From Marinobacter santoriniensis NKSG1 (GTDB taxonomy: Bacteria > Pseudomonadota > Gammaproteobacteria > Pseudomonadales > Oleiphilaceae), in assembly GCF_000347775.1 (NCBI RefSeq), contig NZ_APAT01000015.1, positions 992,001-1,056,000 of the forward strand: a stretch of DNA of 64,000 nucleotides. The letters run 5' to 3'. Positions within the stretch are counted from its first letter, which is position 1; the number at the start of each line of letters is the position of its first letter. The notes under the pieces were generated by a model. It was not told where the DNA came from and did not search any database. It was given only the letters and a program-made list of their open reading frames with translations. Position numbers and translations under genes: made by a program. This document shows, one piece after another, positions 55,353-64,000 of this stretch.

Positions 55353-55506
55353 CCTGTCGCACAGAACCTGATCCTGCCCCGATTTATCGTAACAACGTGT
55401 AACAAACCAGAACCCGCAGTCCAGGTTGAGATGTCCCTGCGGCCCGGGTGCCCGATGACGGCCCGGAAAACAAGAAAACCGATAAATGGATTTTGGGGCC
55501 ATCAGC

Positions 55507-56535
55507 ATGACTCAACCCACCATCACCGCGTTTTTGCGGCGTCCTACGTGCGCCACCCTCTCGATCGCACCGCTTCTGCTGGCAGCATCGGGGAGTGCCA
55601 TGGCCGAATTCCGGCCGCTGGATGACAGCCGCCTGTCGGACGTCACCGGCCAGGCAGGCGTGACCATTGAACTGGAAACCAAACTTGCCATCGACCGGCT
55701 GACCTGGACCGACGAAGGCTCCATCAACGTCAACGGCATCCGCCTGTCCGGCCAGAACGACACCACGCTGGACAACATGAAGCTGACCCTCGACATCGCC
55801 GGGGACGGCGAAGTGCTCGACTATGGCTTCTCCGAAGTTGCCCGCCGTGCGGACGCGGGGCAGTTGAGCACCAGCAATCCGGACGTAGCGGACGCACTGG
55901 CCAACTACAAGATCAACGGTTCCTATGGGCGGACGTTCAACAGTGGTGATCTGGTCATGCATCTGGGCGCCATCGATTACGGCGACCCCACCAGCCTGGA
56001 CGACTTTCTGCATGCCGTGGATTTCGAGCTCGGCGTGGACAGCGTTGAAACCACTGGCACCGGCGGCAGCACCACGATGTTCTCGGACATCCTGCTGCAA
56101 GGCTATGTTGGCCCAACCGACCTGGTGATCCGAAACGGTGGCACCAGCACCCGTACCCTGTCCAACGGCGACGTCGTGTCCGGCTCCGAACTGCAACTGG
56201 AAACCCACTTTGAAATCACCAATGGCAGCCTCAATTGGGATGCCTCTGACCTGATCCTGATTTTCAACTTTGCCGCGGTTGGCATCGAGGGCCTCCAGAT
56301 CCACAACCGCCGGGGCAATGATACAGCCGGTCACTTTGGCATGGCGTACGCAAAGGCGAACTTCTCACGCGGCACCAGCAGCCGCTCCGGCAAGGACGGC
56401 CTGTCCGTCCACGATGTTGAGTTTCGTGCCGATATCGACATGCCGGTCTTCAAGATCGGGCCTGACAGTATCGGCAACGTCCAGTTCACGGACTTCGCCA
56501 TCACTGACACCAACATGATGGTATATGGCCACTGA
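55507..56535 (+). CDS. DUF6160 (FilA-like) exported protein
   Basis: 342 aa from ATG 55507; codons from 55486 are possible. Signal peptide (LSIAPLLLAASGSAMA), then the recurrent LDDSRLSDVTGQAGVTIELE that opens FilA-like/DUF6160 surface proteins. The remainder is beta-rich with many Asp/Asn/Gly repeats and no Cys. Related proteins are linked to filaments or surface structures in marine Gammaproteobacteria. The function is unproven. Confidence 0.72.
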   Translation: MTQPTITAFLRRPTCATLSIAPLLLAASGSAMAEFRPLDDSRLSDVTGQAGVTIELETKLAIDRLTWTDEGSINVNGIRLSGQNDTTLDNMKLTLDIAGDGEVLDYGFSEVARRADAGQLSTSNPDVADALANYKINGSYGRTFNSGDLVMHLGAIDYGDPTSLDDFLHAVDFELGVDSVETTGTGGSTTMFSDILLQGYVGPTDLVIRNGGTSTRTLSNGDVVSGSELQLETHFEITNGSLNWDASDLILIFNFAAVGIEGLQIHNRRGNDTAGHFGMAYAKANFSRGTSSRSGKDGLSVHDVEFRADIDMPVFKIGPDSIGNVQFTDFAITDTNMMVYGH

Positions 56536-56600
56536 AGCGCCACTGGACAACCACCGCCTCCCCCACTGTAAACTGCCCGTCTTGATCTGACGGGCAGGCC

Positions 56601-57653
56601 ATGACTGACAGCACAGATACCGACTATCAGAAGAGAACTTCCTGGCGGAAACTCGGCGTTTTCGGCCTGGTGTTTGTGGTGCTGACCGCTGCGGGCCTGT
56701 TCACCGTCTATCACCAGTTTGCCGATCGCAGTTTTACCTTCGACGCCCGGTTGATCGCCCCCAGGACACTGCTGGCCCTGGGCGGCCTGCTGCTGGTTTA
56801 CTTCGTTTCCGATGGTCTCCGCCTGTATTACACGCTTCGGGCCCTGGACTACCGCCTGCCCTTCCGGGTCATGTTCAAACTGGTGTTCATCAACCTGTTT
56901 TTCTCCAACGTCACCCCGATGGCCACGGGCGGCGGTTTCGCGCAGATCTGGTACCTGACCCGGCACGGCGTTCCCATGGGTCGGGCAACGGCGGCCACAA
57001 CGATTCGCACGGTGCTAGCGGTGATGTTTATCTTCTCCCTGACGCCGGTGTTCCTGTTCACCCTGCAACCGCTCCAGGGCCAGTCCATTTCCGGTCAGGT
57101 GGGCACCGCCCTGGCTGTTTTCGTATCGCTGTACCTCGGCTTTTTCATTATCCTGCTGTTTCGCACCCGCTGGCTGATCACGCCTCTCAGCCGCCTGTTT
57201 GCGCTGATGCGACGACTGCACCTGATCAGCGAGCGACGCCACGACCGCTGGCAGTTCCGGTGCCGGCGGGAAATGCTGCGATTCTCGTTCAGCTTTAACG
57301 ACTACCTCAAAGGCCGTCCACGGTTCGTCCTGCTGTCGATCCTGTTCACCGCGATCTTCCTGCTGAGCCTTTTCAGCTTTCCCGCCCTTCTGATCCATGC
57401 GCTGGGTTATCAGGTGGACTACCTGCTCACCGTTGGACTGCTGGTGGTCACCACCTTCATCATGTATTTTTCGCCCACACCGGGGGCGTCAGGCATTTCC
57501 GAGGGTGTGTTCGGCAGCTTCTTCAGGGGTATCCTGTCCGGTAACCATCTGGTACTGGTCACGGTGGCCTGGCGGCTGCTGACCATCTACCTGGGCATGA
57601 TCATCGGCCTGATTGTGTTGCAACGGGAACTGACAAAGGACAAAGGGACGTGA
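56601..57653 (+). CDS. LPG-synthase-TM family flippase-like protein
   Basis: 350 aa with eight membrane helices (PF03706-type, UPF0104). Conserved FINLFFSNVTPMATGGGFAQ and FSPTPGASGISEGVFGSFF match the integral domain of MprF and the glycolipid-linked YbhN/AglD group. The catalytic lysyl-transfer domain is absent, so a lipid-flipping role is more likely. The stop overlaps the GTG of the phosphoesterase-glycosyltransferase gene by 4 bp. Confidence 0.85.
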   Translation: MTDSTDTDYQKRTSWRKLGVFGLVFVVLTAAGLFTVYHQFADRSFTFDARLIAPRTLLALGGLLLVYFVSDGLRLYYTLRALDYRLPFRVMFKLVFINLFFSNVTPMATGGGFAQIWYLTRHGVPMGRATAATTIRTVLAVMFIFSLTPVFLFTLQPLQGQSISGQVGTALAVFVSLYLGFFIILLFRTRWLITPLSRLFALMRRLHLISERRHDRWQFRCRREMLRFSFSFNDYLKGRPRFVLLSILFTAIFLLSLFSFPALLIHALGYQVDYLLTVGLLVVTTFIMYFSPTPGASGISEGVFGSFFRGILSGNHLVLVTVAWRLLTIYLGMIIGLIVLQRELTKDKGT

Positions 57654-59884
57654 TCCTTCGCAATCCGCTCAAGCTGCTGTTTTACCTGTGCCTGCTGATT
57701 GTCATCCTGCTGATCGGCTACAAGACCTATCTGAACCTGTTCATGAAGGATTTCAGCGGGCTGCACAGCGCGGAGGTCGAGAAAATCTACGACCGGGTGA
57801 AGCCGGGCGAGCCGGTCAGCTTCGCGGTGGTCGGGAACATCAACAACTCGATCGGGATATTCGAGGACCGCATCATTCCGGAGCTGAACGCCTCGGACAT
57901 GGACTTCATGGTGTCCGCCGGCAACGCCGTAAGCGGAGGCGGGGAAGACAAGTACCGGGCCCTGTATGGCTCCCTCGGACACCTGAAGATTCCCTATCTC
58001 CTCACCTTCGGTCCCCACGAATACGAGGACTTCGGGAGCTTCCGGTTCTACGATCACTTTGGGCCGCATTTCTACAGCGTCCGGACCGGCAATGTCCGGC
58101 TGATTTTCCTCGACAGTACCGGCAAAACGCCCTGGCGCTGGCAGATCCGCTGGCTCAGCGACCTGCTGAACCAGGACACCAGCAATGCACGGATCCTGTT
58201 CATCGCCAACCCGCCGCTGCAACCGGAACAGAACCCGCTGTTCGACCAGAAGGACGACTACCTGCAACCCAAGGCCTTCCGGGATGCGCTCCTGAAGGTC
58301 ATCGACAGCCACGATATCGACACGGTGTTTTCCTCGAACGTATCGATCTACTCGGAACAGGAGCGCAACGGCACCGAATTCATCACCACCGGCGGTGCCG
58401 GCGGACTCGTGCTGAACAACGACACCAGTTTCTACCACTATGTCCGGGTCAGGGTCAGCCCGGACGGCGCCGTCACGCACTCGCTGGTGCGCCTCGAGGT
58501 GGGCCAGCATCCGGTCTGGAAAACCCTGGAGAGCCTCTGGTTCTTCATCTACTCGCTGTTCTACACCGGCTACCTGAACTTCATCCTGATTGTCGCGGTG
58601 TTTGCGGCCATCACCATCAAGCTCTACCAGCTGATCTTTATCGGCAAGGACTACTATCCGGATTACGACCTGGATCCAACGCCCTGGCTGGAAAAGCCGC
58701 TACGGGTTGCAATGTTCACCAACAACTACCTGCCGTTCATCGGCGGCGTGCCCATTTCCATCGAGCGACTCAAACGCGGCCTTGAAAAGCTCGGCGACAC
58801 GGTGATGGTTGTTGCCCCCAGCTACCGGGACCAGGCCAGTGAGGAGCGCGTCCTGCGCGTGCCGTCCCTGCTGTCGATGGGGGAGAACCGGGAATTTCGG
58901 CTGGCCAACATTTTTCTTGCCCGGATCCGGAAGGCCGTCCGCACCTTCAAGCCGGATGTCATCCACCTGCATCACCCATTCTGGCTGGGCAGTCTGGGTC
59001 TGTTCATTGGTCGCCGCCTGCATGTGCCCGTGATCTACACCTATCACACCCGTCTGGAACACTACGCCCATTTCGTGCCTCTGCCTGGCATGCTGTTCCG
59101 GAACCTGATTTCCCATGAGCTGATCAAGCGCTTTGCCAACAAGTGCGATGCCGTGATCGTGCCCACCTACTCCACCGAGGAGTACCTGCGCATGATCGGC
59201 GTGAAAACGCCGACCTTCGCCCAGCCCACCGGCATTGAGTACGAGCGCTTCCAGTCGGTAGAGACGACCGAGATCGAGGAACTCCGGCGCCGACTGGGAC
59301 TGACCAACGAGAAGGTGTTCATCAGCGTCTCCCGGCTCTCCAATGAAAAGAACATCGACTTCATGATCGATGCCATCGATACCCTGAGGAAGGAAACGGA
59401 AGAGCCGTTCCGTTTCCTGATGATCGGTGATGGCCACCAGAAAGACAGACTCCAGGACAAGATCTCGGCTCTGGGGCTGACCGACCATGTCACACTGGCA
59501 GGCTCGGTACCGCCAGACGAGATGCCCTTGTGGTACCGGCTCGGCGATGCCTTCCTGTTTGCCTCGAAGTCGGAAACCCAGGGCATGGTGATCCTGGAAG
59601 CCATGGCCGCCGGCCTTCCGGTGGTGGCCGTGCGATCCAGCGGCATCGACGATGTGGTGCGCCAGGGCATCAATGGTTTCAAGACGCCCGAGCGCCAGGA
59701 CCAGTGGCTGGCCCAGGTAAGGCGCCTGCTGGAAAACGATGAACTGCGTGAGGCCATGGCGGCCCGGGCACTGGAATTTGCCGCGGATTACTCGGTAGAG
59801 CAGTTCGCCACGGACATTCGACAGATCTATGCCAGTGCGCTGGCCATGGTGGACAAGAAACGGCACCAGCGGCAGCAGACCTGA
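57650..59884 (+). CDS. degenerate phosphoesterase-GT4 glycosyltransferase fusion
   Basis: 744 aa from GTG 57650. Two parts: a membrane helix then a calcineurin-like phosphoesterase domain (about 50-280), and after a second helix (about 305-325) a GT4 glycosyltransferase (about 345-735). The metal motifs of the first part are altered: VVGNIN, SAGNAVSGG and FGPHEY stand where DxH, GDxxD and GNHD would be, so catalysis is doubtful. The GT4 part is intact (FIGGVPISIERLKRGLEKLG, HLHHPFWLG, VSRLSNEKNIDFMI, FASKSETQGMVILEAMAAG) and resembles diacylglycerol glucosyltransferases. Translational coupling to a flippase-like gene suggests glycolipid synthesis. Confidence 0.85.
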   Translation: MILRNPLKLLFYLCLLIVILLIGYKTYLNLFMKDFSGLHSAEVEKIYDRVKPGEPVSFAVVGNINNSIGIFEDRIIPELNASDMDFMVSAGNAVSGGGEDKYRALYGSLGHLKIPYLLTFGPHEYEDFGSFRFYDHFGPHFYSVRTGNVRLIFLDSTGKTPWRWQIRWLSDLLNQDTSNARILFIANPPLQPEQNPLFDQKDDYLQPKAFRDALLKVIDSHDIDTVFSSNVSIYSEQERNGTEFITTGGAGGLVLNNDTSFYHYVRVRVSPDGAVTHSLVRLEVGQHPVWKTLESLWFFIYSLFYTGYLNFILIVAVFAAITIKLYQLIFIGKDYYPDYDLDPTPWLEKPLRVAMFTNNYLPFIGGVPISIERLKRGLEKLGDTVMVVAPSYRDQASEERVLRVPSLLSMGENREFRLANIFLARIRKAVRTFKPDVIHLHHPFWLGSLGLFIGRRLHVPVIYTYHTRLEHYAHFVPLPGMLFRNLISHELIKRFANKCDAVIVPTYSTEEYLRMIGVKTPTFAQPTGIEYERFQSVETTEIEELRRRLGLTNEKVFISVSRLSNEKNIDFMIDAIDTLRKETEEPFRFLMIGDGHQKDRLQDKISALGLTDHVTLAGSVPPDEMPLWYRLGDAFLFASKSETQGMVILEAMAAGLPVVAVRSSGIDDVVRQGINGFKTPERQDQWLAQVRRLLENDELREAMAARALEFAADYSVEQFATDIRQIYASALAMVDKKRHQRQQT

Positions 59885-59969
59885 CGAAAGAGGCTTTTTC
59901 CGGACCCGCAGATCGGTCTAGACTGATGGAGCGTATTACCGCCAAAGATGGCACAACCGGAGACTCACT

Positions 59970-60917
59970 GTGAGCGGCATCCCTGTAGGAATCAGTACTT
60001 GCCTGCTGGGCAAGGAAGTTCGCCACGACGGCGGGCACAAACACTCCCGTTACTGTACCCAGGTACTATCAAAGCATTTTGACTTCCAGTCCATCTGTCC
60101 GGAGCTGGAGGCTGGCCTCGGGGTTCCCCGGCCAGCCATTCACCTCCGTGAATATCCGGACGGCATGCGGTTGATCGAAACCAAAGGCTCCGCCGACCAC
60201 ACCGACGAAATGAACGCCTTCATCGATCGCATCCTGCCGGATCTGGCCCACCTGCGAGGCTACATCCTGATGGCCAAGTCCCCGAGCTGTGGCATGGAGC
60301 GAATCAAGGTTCACAACGAGGAAGGCCGCGTGATTCGCCGGGATGCCCGGGGCCTGTTTGCCGACGCCCTGATCCGCACCTATCCGCTGATGCCGGTTGA
60401 GGAAGAAGGTCGCCTGAACGACGACATGCTGCGGGAAAACTTCATCGAACGGGTCTTTGCCTACGACGACTGGATGCAGAACGTGGCGGGCGAATCGCTC
60501 ACGCCCCAGGCGTTGATCGAGTTCCATACCCGCCACAAATTCCAGCTTCTGGCCCACTCGGAAAAGATCTACCGCCAGCTCGGTCCGCTGCTCAGTGACC
60601 TGAAATCCGAACCGCTTGAAAACATCGCCGATCGTTACATCCATCTGTTCATGGAAGCCATGAGCCAGCGGGTCAGCCGCGGGTCCCACATGAATGCCAT
60701 GCAGCACCTGATGGGCTACCTGAAGGACGCCATGCCGGACGAAGACAAGAAGGTGTTGATCGAACAGATGGAGGCCTACCGGCGCGGCGAGGTGCCGCTG
60801 GTAGTCCCGATGACCCTGCTCAGGATGGCCCAGCGCCGGGAGCCGGTAGACTATCTGCACGTGCAGAAATATCTCACCCCCTACCCGGACGAGCTGGGCC
60901 TGAGAAATAACGTTTAA
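59970..60917 (+). CDS. DUF523-DUF1722 protein
   Basis: 315 aa from GTG 59970 (GGAG upstream). DUF523 fills about 1-150 (GISTCLLGKEVRHDGGHKHS, CPELEAGLGVPRP, MAKSPSCG with conserved Cys). DUF1722/YbgA fills about 190-305 (FHTRHKFQLLAHSEKIYRQL, NAMQHLMGYLKDAM). Such fusions occur near photolyase genes elsewhere, though none is present here. Possibly an Fe-S or thiol-linked protein; the function is unknown. Confidence 0.88.
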   Translation: MSGIPVGISTCLLGKEVRHDGGHKHSRYCTQVLSKHFDFQSICPELEAGLGVPRPAIHLREYPDGMRLIETKGSADHTDEMNAFIDRILPDLAHLRGYILMAKSPSCGMERIKVHNEEGRVIRRDARGLFADALIRTYPLMPVEEEGRLNDDMLRENFIERVFAYDDWMQNVAGESLTPQALIEFHTRHKFQLLAHSEKIYRQLGPLLSDLKSEPLENIADRYIHLFMEAMSQRVSRGSHMNAMQHLMGYLKDAMPDEDKKVLIEQMEAYRRGEVPLVVPMTLLRMAQRREPVDYLHVQKYLTPYPDELGLRNNV

Positions 60918-60924
60918 GCGGGAC

Positions 60925-61656
60925 TCAGAACCCGTACAGCAGTGACAGGGACATCTCTGTGTCCGTTGCCTCGGAGTCGGGCGGCGGACTGGACAGATGC
61001 TTGACCCGATAGGCCGCCTTCATTGAGAGATTGCCAACGACATTAGCCTGCAGCGCGGTTTCGGACTCGGTGATCACGTTGTTTTCATCCAGTCCGATCT
61101 CGGAACTCAGGGTCTGCCGAAACAGCGCGTTGTCCGAAAGGGCATAGTCAAACTGGCCGGCCAACCGGGCGATTGCCTCTTTTTCGGCGTCCTCTCCGTC
61201 CTCATTGGTATCGTCCAGTTTGTTGTACCGGTAACCGAGACCCGCGGAGAGGTCCAGAAACGAACGCTCTCCTTGCCGCCAAACCCGGTTACCGTAACCC
61301 GTGGTCAGTGACGACTCGAAGTCATAACCGGAGAACCGGTCTGCCTCGTAGGCCCCTCTCAGAAACCAGTACTGCCGTTCCGAGAACTTGTAATCGGTTT
61401 TGGCGAATGCCTTGTATTGCTCGGCGGTGGTTTCGTTATCGGACTCGGAGTACTTGGAACTGAGCTCGCCGTTATTACGCCACCGCTCCGTTTCATGGGC
61501 CAGCGCAAACCGGCTGTTCAGGATCGTTTCGTCGGTATTGCCGGAGGTGATCAGAACACCGAGTTCGGCTTCTCCTTTCCACTCCGGCGATTCCTGTGCA
61601 TGCGCAAGTGGCACAAAAGCGGTAATCCCAATGGCAACGGCTTGCCTGAAACCCAT
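60925..61656 (-). CDS. DUF481 outer-membrane protein, YdiY-like
   Basis: 243 aa. Signal peptide MGFRQAVAIGITAFVPLAHA. Mature part is an amphipathic beta barrel: WKGEAELGVLITSGNTDETI opens it, alternating strands follow, and it ends MSLSLLYGF with terminal Phe, the BAM-recognition signature. DUF481 proteins are salt- or stress-linked outer-membrane proteins. It lies 8 bp from the convergent stop of the DUF523 gene. Confidence 0.88.
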   Translation of the reverse strand: MGFRQAVAIGITAFVPLAHAQESPEWKGEAELGVLITSGNTDETILNSRFALAHETERWRNNGELSSKYSESDNETTAEQYKAFAKTDYKFSERQYWFLRGAYEADRFSGYDFESSLTTGYGNRVWRQGERSFLDLSAGLGYRYNKLDDTNEDGEDAEKEAIARLAGQFDYALSDNALFRQTLSSEIGLDENNVITESETALQANVVGNLSMKAAYRVKHLSSPPPDSEATDTEMSLSLLYGF

Positions 61657-61676
61657 CTGTCCTCCTGTTGTCCGGT

Positions 61677-62696
61677 TCAGGCCTCCGCAGATCTACGAGA
61701 TTGCTCGCCCTCCAGACTCTTTCTTGCCTGACGCTCCCGCTCCGCCTTCTTGCGCGCCTTGCGCTCGGCGATGATCCGGGCCGCCTCACCACCAACATGC
61801 GCCTCGCCACGTTCTTCCGCCAGACGCATCTGTTTTTCACGCTCCTTGAAACGAGCGCGCTGCTCCACTGTCAGTGAATCGATGCACTGGTGACAACTTA
61901 CGCCTTGTTCATACTCAGGACGTTTTTTGTCTTCCTCCGTGATCGGACGGCGGCAGGCGTGGCATTGATCATATGCACCACGCTCCAGGTTGTGGTTGAC
62001 CGTCACCCGGTCATCAAACACAAAGCACTCGCCGTGCCAGAGACTCTGTTCTTCTGGTACGTCTTCCAGGTACTTCAGGATGCCTCCCTTGAGGTGATAC
62101 ACCTCATCGAAGCCCTGCTCTTTCAGATAGGCCGTTGATTTTTCGCAACGAATGCCTCCGGTGCAGAACATCGCGACCTTCTTGTGTTTCGACGGATCGA
62201 GTTGTTCCTTCACGTAGTCGGGAAATTCACGGAAGGTGTCCGTGGCGGGGTTGACCGCGTTCTGGAAGGTGCCAATCTCAACCTCGTACTGATTGCGGGT
62301 ATCGATCAGCAGGACCTCGGGATCGGAGATCAGGTCGTTCCATTCCTTGGGATCGACGTAGGTGCCGACCACCCGTTTAGGATCGATGCCCTCGACGCCC
62401 ATGGTGACAATCTCTTTCTTGAGTTTCACTTTGGTGCGTTTGAAGGGCTGGATGTCCACAAACGACTCTTTGTAGTCGATGCCATCGAAGCGCTCATCGC
62501 TGGCAATCCAGGCTTTGACCGCATCGATTCCTGCGCGGCTGCCGGCAATCGTGCCGTTAATGCCTTCGCGGGCCAATAGCAGGGTGCCGTGGACGTCTTT
62601 TTCCAGCATCAGGTCCAGAAGGGGCTGACGCAGATCTTTGTAATCGTTCAGGACTGCGAACTTGTACAGTGCGCAGACAACAACGTTGTTGCTCAT
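61677..62696 (-). CDS. trhO: tRNA uridine 34 hydroxylase TrhO
   Basis: 339 aa from ATG 62696 (upstream in-frame codons lack a ribosome site). N-terminal acylphosphatase-like half ([20 protein letters not shown]), rhodanese half with catalytic [14 protein letters not shown], and four-Cys zinc-like end CHACRRPI...CHQC. The C-terminal about 50 residues are Lys/Arg/Glu-rich. TrhO hydroxylates U34 in tRNA using oxygen. Confidence 0.94.
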   Translation of the reverse strand: MSNNVVVCALYKFAVLNDYKDLRQPLLDLMLEKDVHGTLLLAREGINGTIAGSRAGIDAVKAWIASDERFDGIDYKESFVDIQPFKRTKVKLKKEIVTMGVEGIDPKRVVGTYVDPKEWNDLISDPEVLLIDTRNQYEVEIGTFQNAVNPATDTFREFPDYVKEQLDPSKHKKVAMFCTGGIRCEKSTAYLKEQGFDEVYHLKGGILKYLEDVPEEQSLWHGECFVFDDRVTVNHNLERGAYDQCHACRRPITEEDKKRPEYEQGVSCHQCIDSLTVEQRARFKEREKQMRLAEERGEAHVGGEAARIIAERKARKKAERERQARKSLEGEQSRRSAEA

Positions 62697-62835
62697 GGTT
62701 TTCTCCTGCGGGCCGGATCGTAAATCCGGAGCATGGGTTTTGAATCTGTCACGGACGTGACCGTGAGGGCGCAAAGTTTAACCAACTGAGGATGGGACGC
62801 AAGTCAGGGGTGGCCGCACAAGGTCGTACCGTCAC

Positions 62836-62944
62836 GCCTCCGGGTAGGATGCCCTCCCAGAATACGCTGTGAATACATCCCTGTACGCTCGGCTACGCCA
62901 TCCATGGCTCCGCACGATTCTGGGAGGGCATCCTACCCGGAGGC
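62836..62944 (-). repeat. long-stem branched palindrome, copy 2
   Basis: Arms 62836-62863 and 62917-62944 pair perfectly over 28 bp. The 53-nt loop has inner hairpins TACATCCCTGTA and GCCATCCATGGC. The loop start (ACGCT) and its end (GCCATCCATGGCTCCGCAC) match copy 1, while the stem is unrelated. It begins 7 nt after the stop of the DsbA-like gene. Confidence 0.85.
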
Positions 62945-62951
62945 TCAATTT

Positions 62952-63680
62952 TTACTTGCTTTCGCCTTTGAGTTCCCTATCCACGACGGCAGACATCTGA
63001 GCCCATCCGGGGCGGGTCAGGCGGATGTTATCCACCATCACGGTAGGAGTGCTGGTCACCCGTAACTGGATGGCCACGCGGCGACTCTGTTCCACTTCTT
63101 CGCGGTGGAGTTCCGTGGTCATGCAGGTCTGGAACCGGCGTTCCTCAAGGCCCAGATCTCCGGCGTAACGGGTGAAGACCGCCGCGGCATCGTCGGCATC
63201 ACTCCAATCGGACTGGGAGGCGAACAGTTTGTTGTGCATCGGCCAATAGGCGTCCTGGTCGCCCGCGCATCGGGCTGCCAGGGCGGCGGGCATGGCGTTC
63301 TTGTGTTGTTGCAGGGGCAGGTCGAAATAGACGAAGCGAACCTGGCCGCTTTCCACATACTCCTTTTTCAGCCGTTCAGTGGCGCTGAAGAAGCGGCCGC
63401 AGGCCGGGCACTGGTAGTCGGCGAATTCGCGGACTACGACGGGGGCATCCTCGGGGCCTATCGAGACGCCAAACTGGTCCAGTCGAGCAGGAAAGGATTC
63501 AGCGCCGGGATCTGCCACTGGCAATTCATCCGAGCTGGGTGCCGGGGGAGCCGTCAGCAGGTAAATGCCCGCGAGCACCGCGATCGCAGCCAGAACACCC
63601 ACTGCGATGAAGAAGGGCCGGTTACCGGATTTCCGGGGTGCTGGCGCACCGGTCTGCTTGCGGCGTTTCGCTTCACCCAT
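62952..63680 (-). CDS. DsbA-family thioredoxin, membrane-anchored
   Basis: 242 aa. The N-terminus MGEAKRRKQTGAPAPRK is basic, then one membrane helix (about 23-43) anchors the domain facing the periplasm. DsbA-like fold with active site CPAC (FADYQCPACGRFFSATERLK), a helical insert (HKNAMPAALAARCAG) and cis-Pro TSTPTVMVDNIRL. It likely oxidises or isomerises disulfides. No DsbB partner nearby. Confidence 0.88.
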   Translation of the reverse strand: MGEAKRRKQTGAPAPRKSGNRPFFIAVGVLAAIAVLAGIYLLTAPPAPSSDELPVADPGAESFPARLDQFGVSIGPEDAPVVVREFADYQCPACGRFFSATERLKKEYVESGQVRFVYFDLPLQQHKNAMPAALAARCAGDQDAYWPMHNKLFASQSDWSDADDAAAVFTRYAGDLGLEERRFQTCMTTELHREEVEQSRRVAIQLRVTSTPTVMVDNIRLTRPGWAQMSAVVDRELKGESK

Positions 63681-63809
63681 GTTGAAATCTCCTTCTGAGT
63701 TGTTATTCGAGGTCCATGGTGTTTCAGGTTGTCGTTTTCAGAACCGTTACGGCACGCTAGGATCCGTTATACCTGATAAAAGTTCCGTCTCACACAATAA
63801 GGACAATTG

Positions 63810-64000
63810 ATGCCGCTCCCAACACGTCTTGAAAACACTCTCTCCCTGCCGCTGGTCGCGGCCCCGATGTTTCTGATTTCCGGACCGGAGCTGGCACTGG
63901 CCTGTTGCAAGGCGGGCATTGTCGGCAGCTTTCCGGCACTGAACCAGCGGACCAGTGAAGGGTTCGAAGCGTGGCTGATACAGATGAACACGGAGCTGGA
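63810..64000 (+). CDS. nitronate monooxygenase-like protein (3' end off window)
   Basis: 63 complete codons are visible: MPLPTRLENTLSLPLVAAPM, then FLISGPELALACCKAGIVGS and FPALNQRTSEGF. This is the FMN-binding start of the 2-nitropropane dioxygenase / nitronate monooxygenase barrel. AAGGA lies upstream of ATG 63810. The enzyme oxidises alkyl nitronates to aldehydes or ketones and nitrite. Confidence 0.8.
   Translation, partial: MPLPTRLENTLSLPLVAAPMFLISGPELALACCKAGIVGSFPALNQRTSEGFEAWLIQMNTEL

Overview
The window looks like chromosome from a marine, hydrocarbon-degrading gammaproteobacterium, most likely Marinobacter or a close relative. This is inferred from an AlkB-type alkane hydroxylase with a divergent GntR regulator, a secreted alkylsulfatase, a lactate-utilisation (Lut/Lld) set, a full urease operon, RadD, RlmF and a GC-rich backbone. 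No rRNA, tRNA or CRISPR array was seen. Both edges cut genes: an alkylsulfatase on the left and a nitronate-monooxygenase-like enzyme on the right.

Layout. 1-9.8 kb: alkylsulfatase, a J-domain/VWA pair, YqeY, a chemoreceptor, a D-aminoacylase-type amidohydrolase, a patatin-like lipase and small envelope proteins. 9.9-11.7 kb: a PAAR-headed type VI secretion cargo effector with an overlapping membrane immunity candidate. 11.9-20.4 kb: MgtC, two diguanylate cyclases flanking an AT-rich glycosyltransferase, a NAPE-PLD-like hydrolase, Usp, SlyD, two lipoproteins and a methyltransferase. 20.5-32.3 kb: RadD, an SDR / deoxyribosyltransferase / MOSC string, RlmF, LysR and several small proteins. Copies of a GGGACAGA/TCTGTCCC repeat are scattered here, and a remnant of a RAYT transposase lies among them. 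32.4-37.1 kb: an AT-rich island holding a HamA-HamB (Hachiman) anti-phage pair and an unknown coiled-coil membrane protein. 37.1-43.2 kb: ureDAB-hairpin-ureCEFGJ on the minus strand. 43.2-52.7 kb: a probable CsrA-sequestering small RNA, a ComEA-like protein, lutA, a Gld-type ABC transporter module, then lutB-lutC and an EamA exporter. 52.7-64 kb: glyoxalase I, alkB/gntR, a FilA-like surface protein, a flippase-like protein joined to a phosphoesterase-glycosyltransferase fusion, DUF523-DUF1722, DUF481, TrhO and a DsbA-like thioredoxin.

How the genes fit together. Urease subunits (A, B, C), nickel-handling chaperones (D, E, F, G) and a HupE/UreJ permease form one transcription unit. AlkB and its GntR-family neighbour share a 189-bp divergent region; a TNGTNNNACNA-type operator lies between the -35 and -10 of the predicted alkB promoter. 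The Lut iron-sulfur complex is split: LutA lies 4.8 kb from LutB-LutC, with a three-gene ABC module between.

The strongest unannotated signals are (1) the RNA at about 43478-43666, which has several hairpins with GGA in the loop behind a GacA-box-like palindrome; (2) two long palindromes (41474-41587 and 62836-62944) with 28-bp stems of unrelated sequence around a conserved branched loop, each starting 6-7 nt after a stop codon; (3) the Hachiman island; and (4) the PAAR effector-immunity pair. All function calls rest on motifs and recalled family knowledge; no database search was run.
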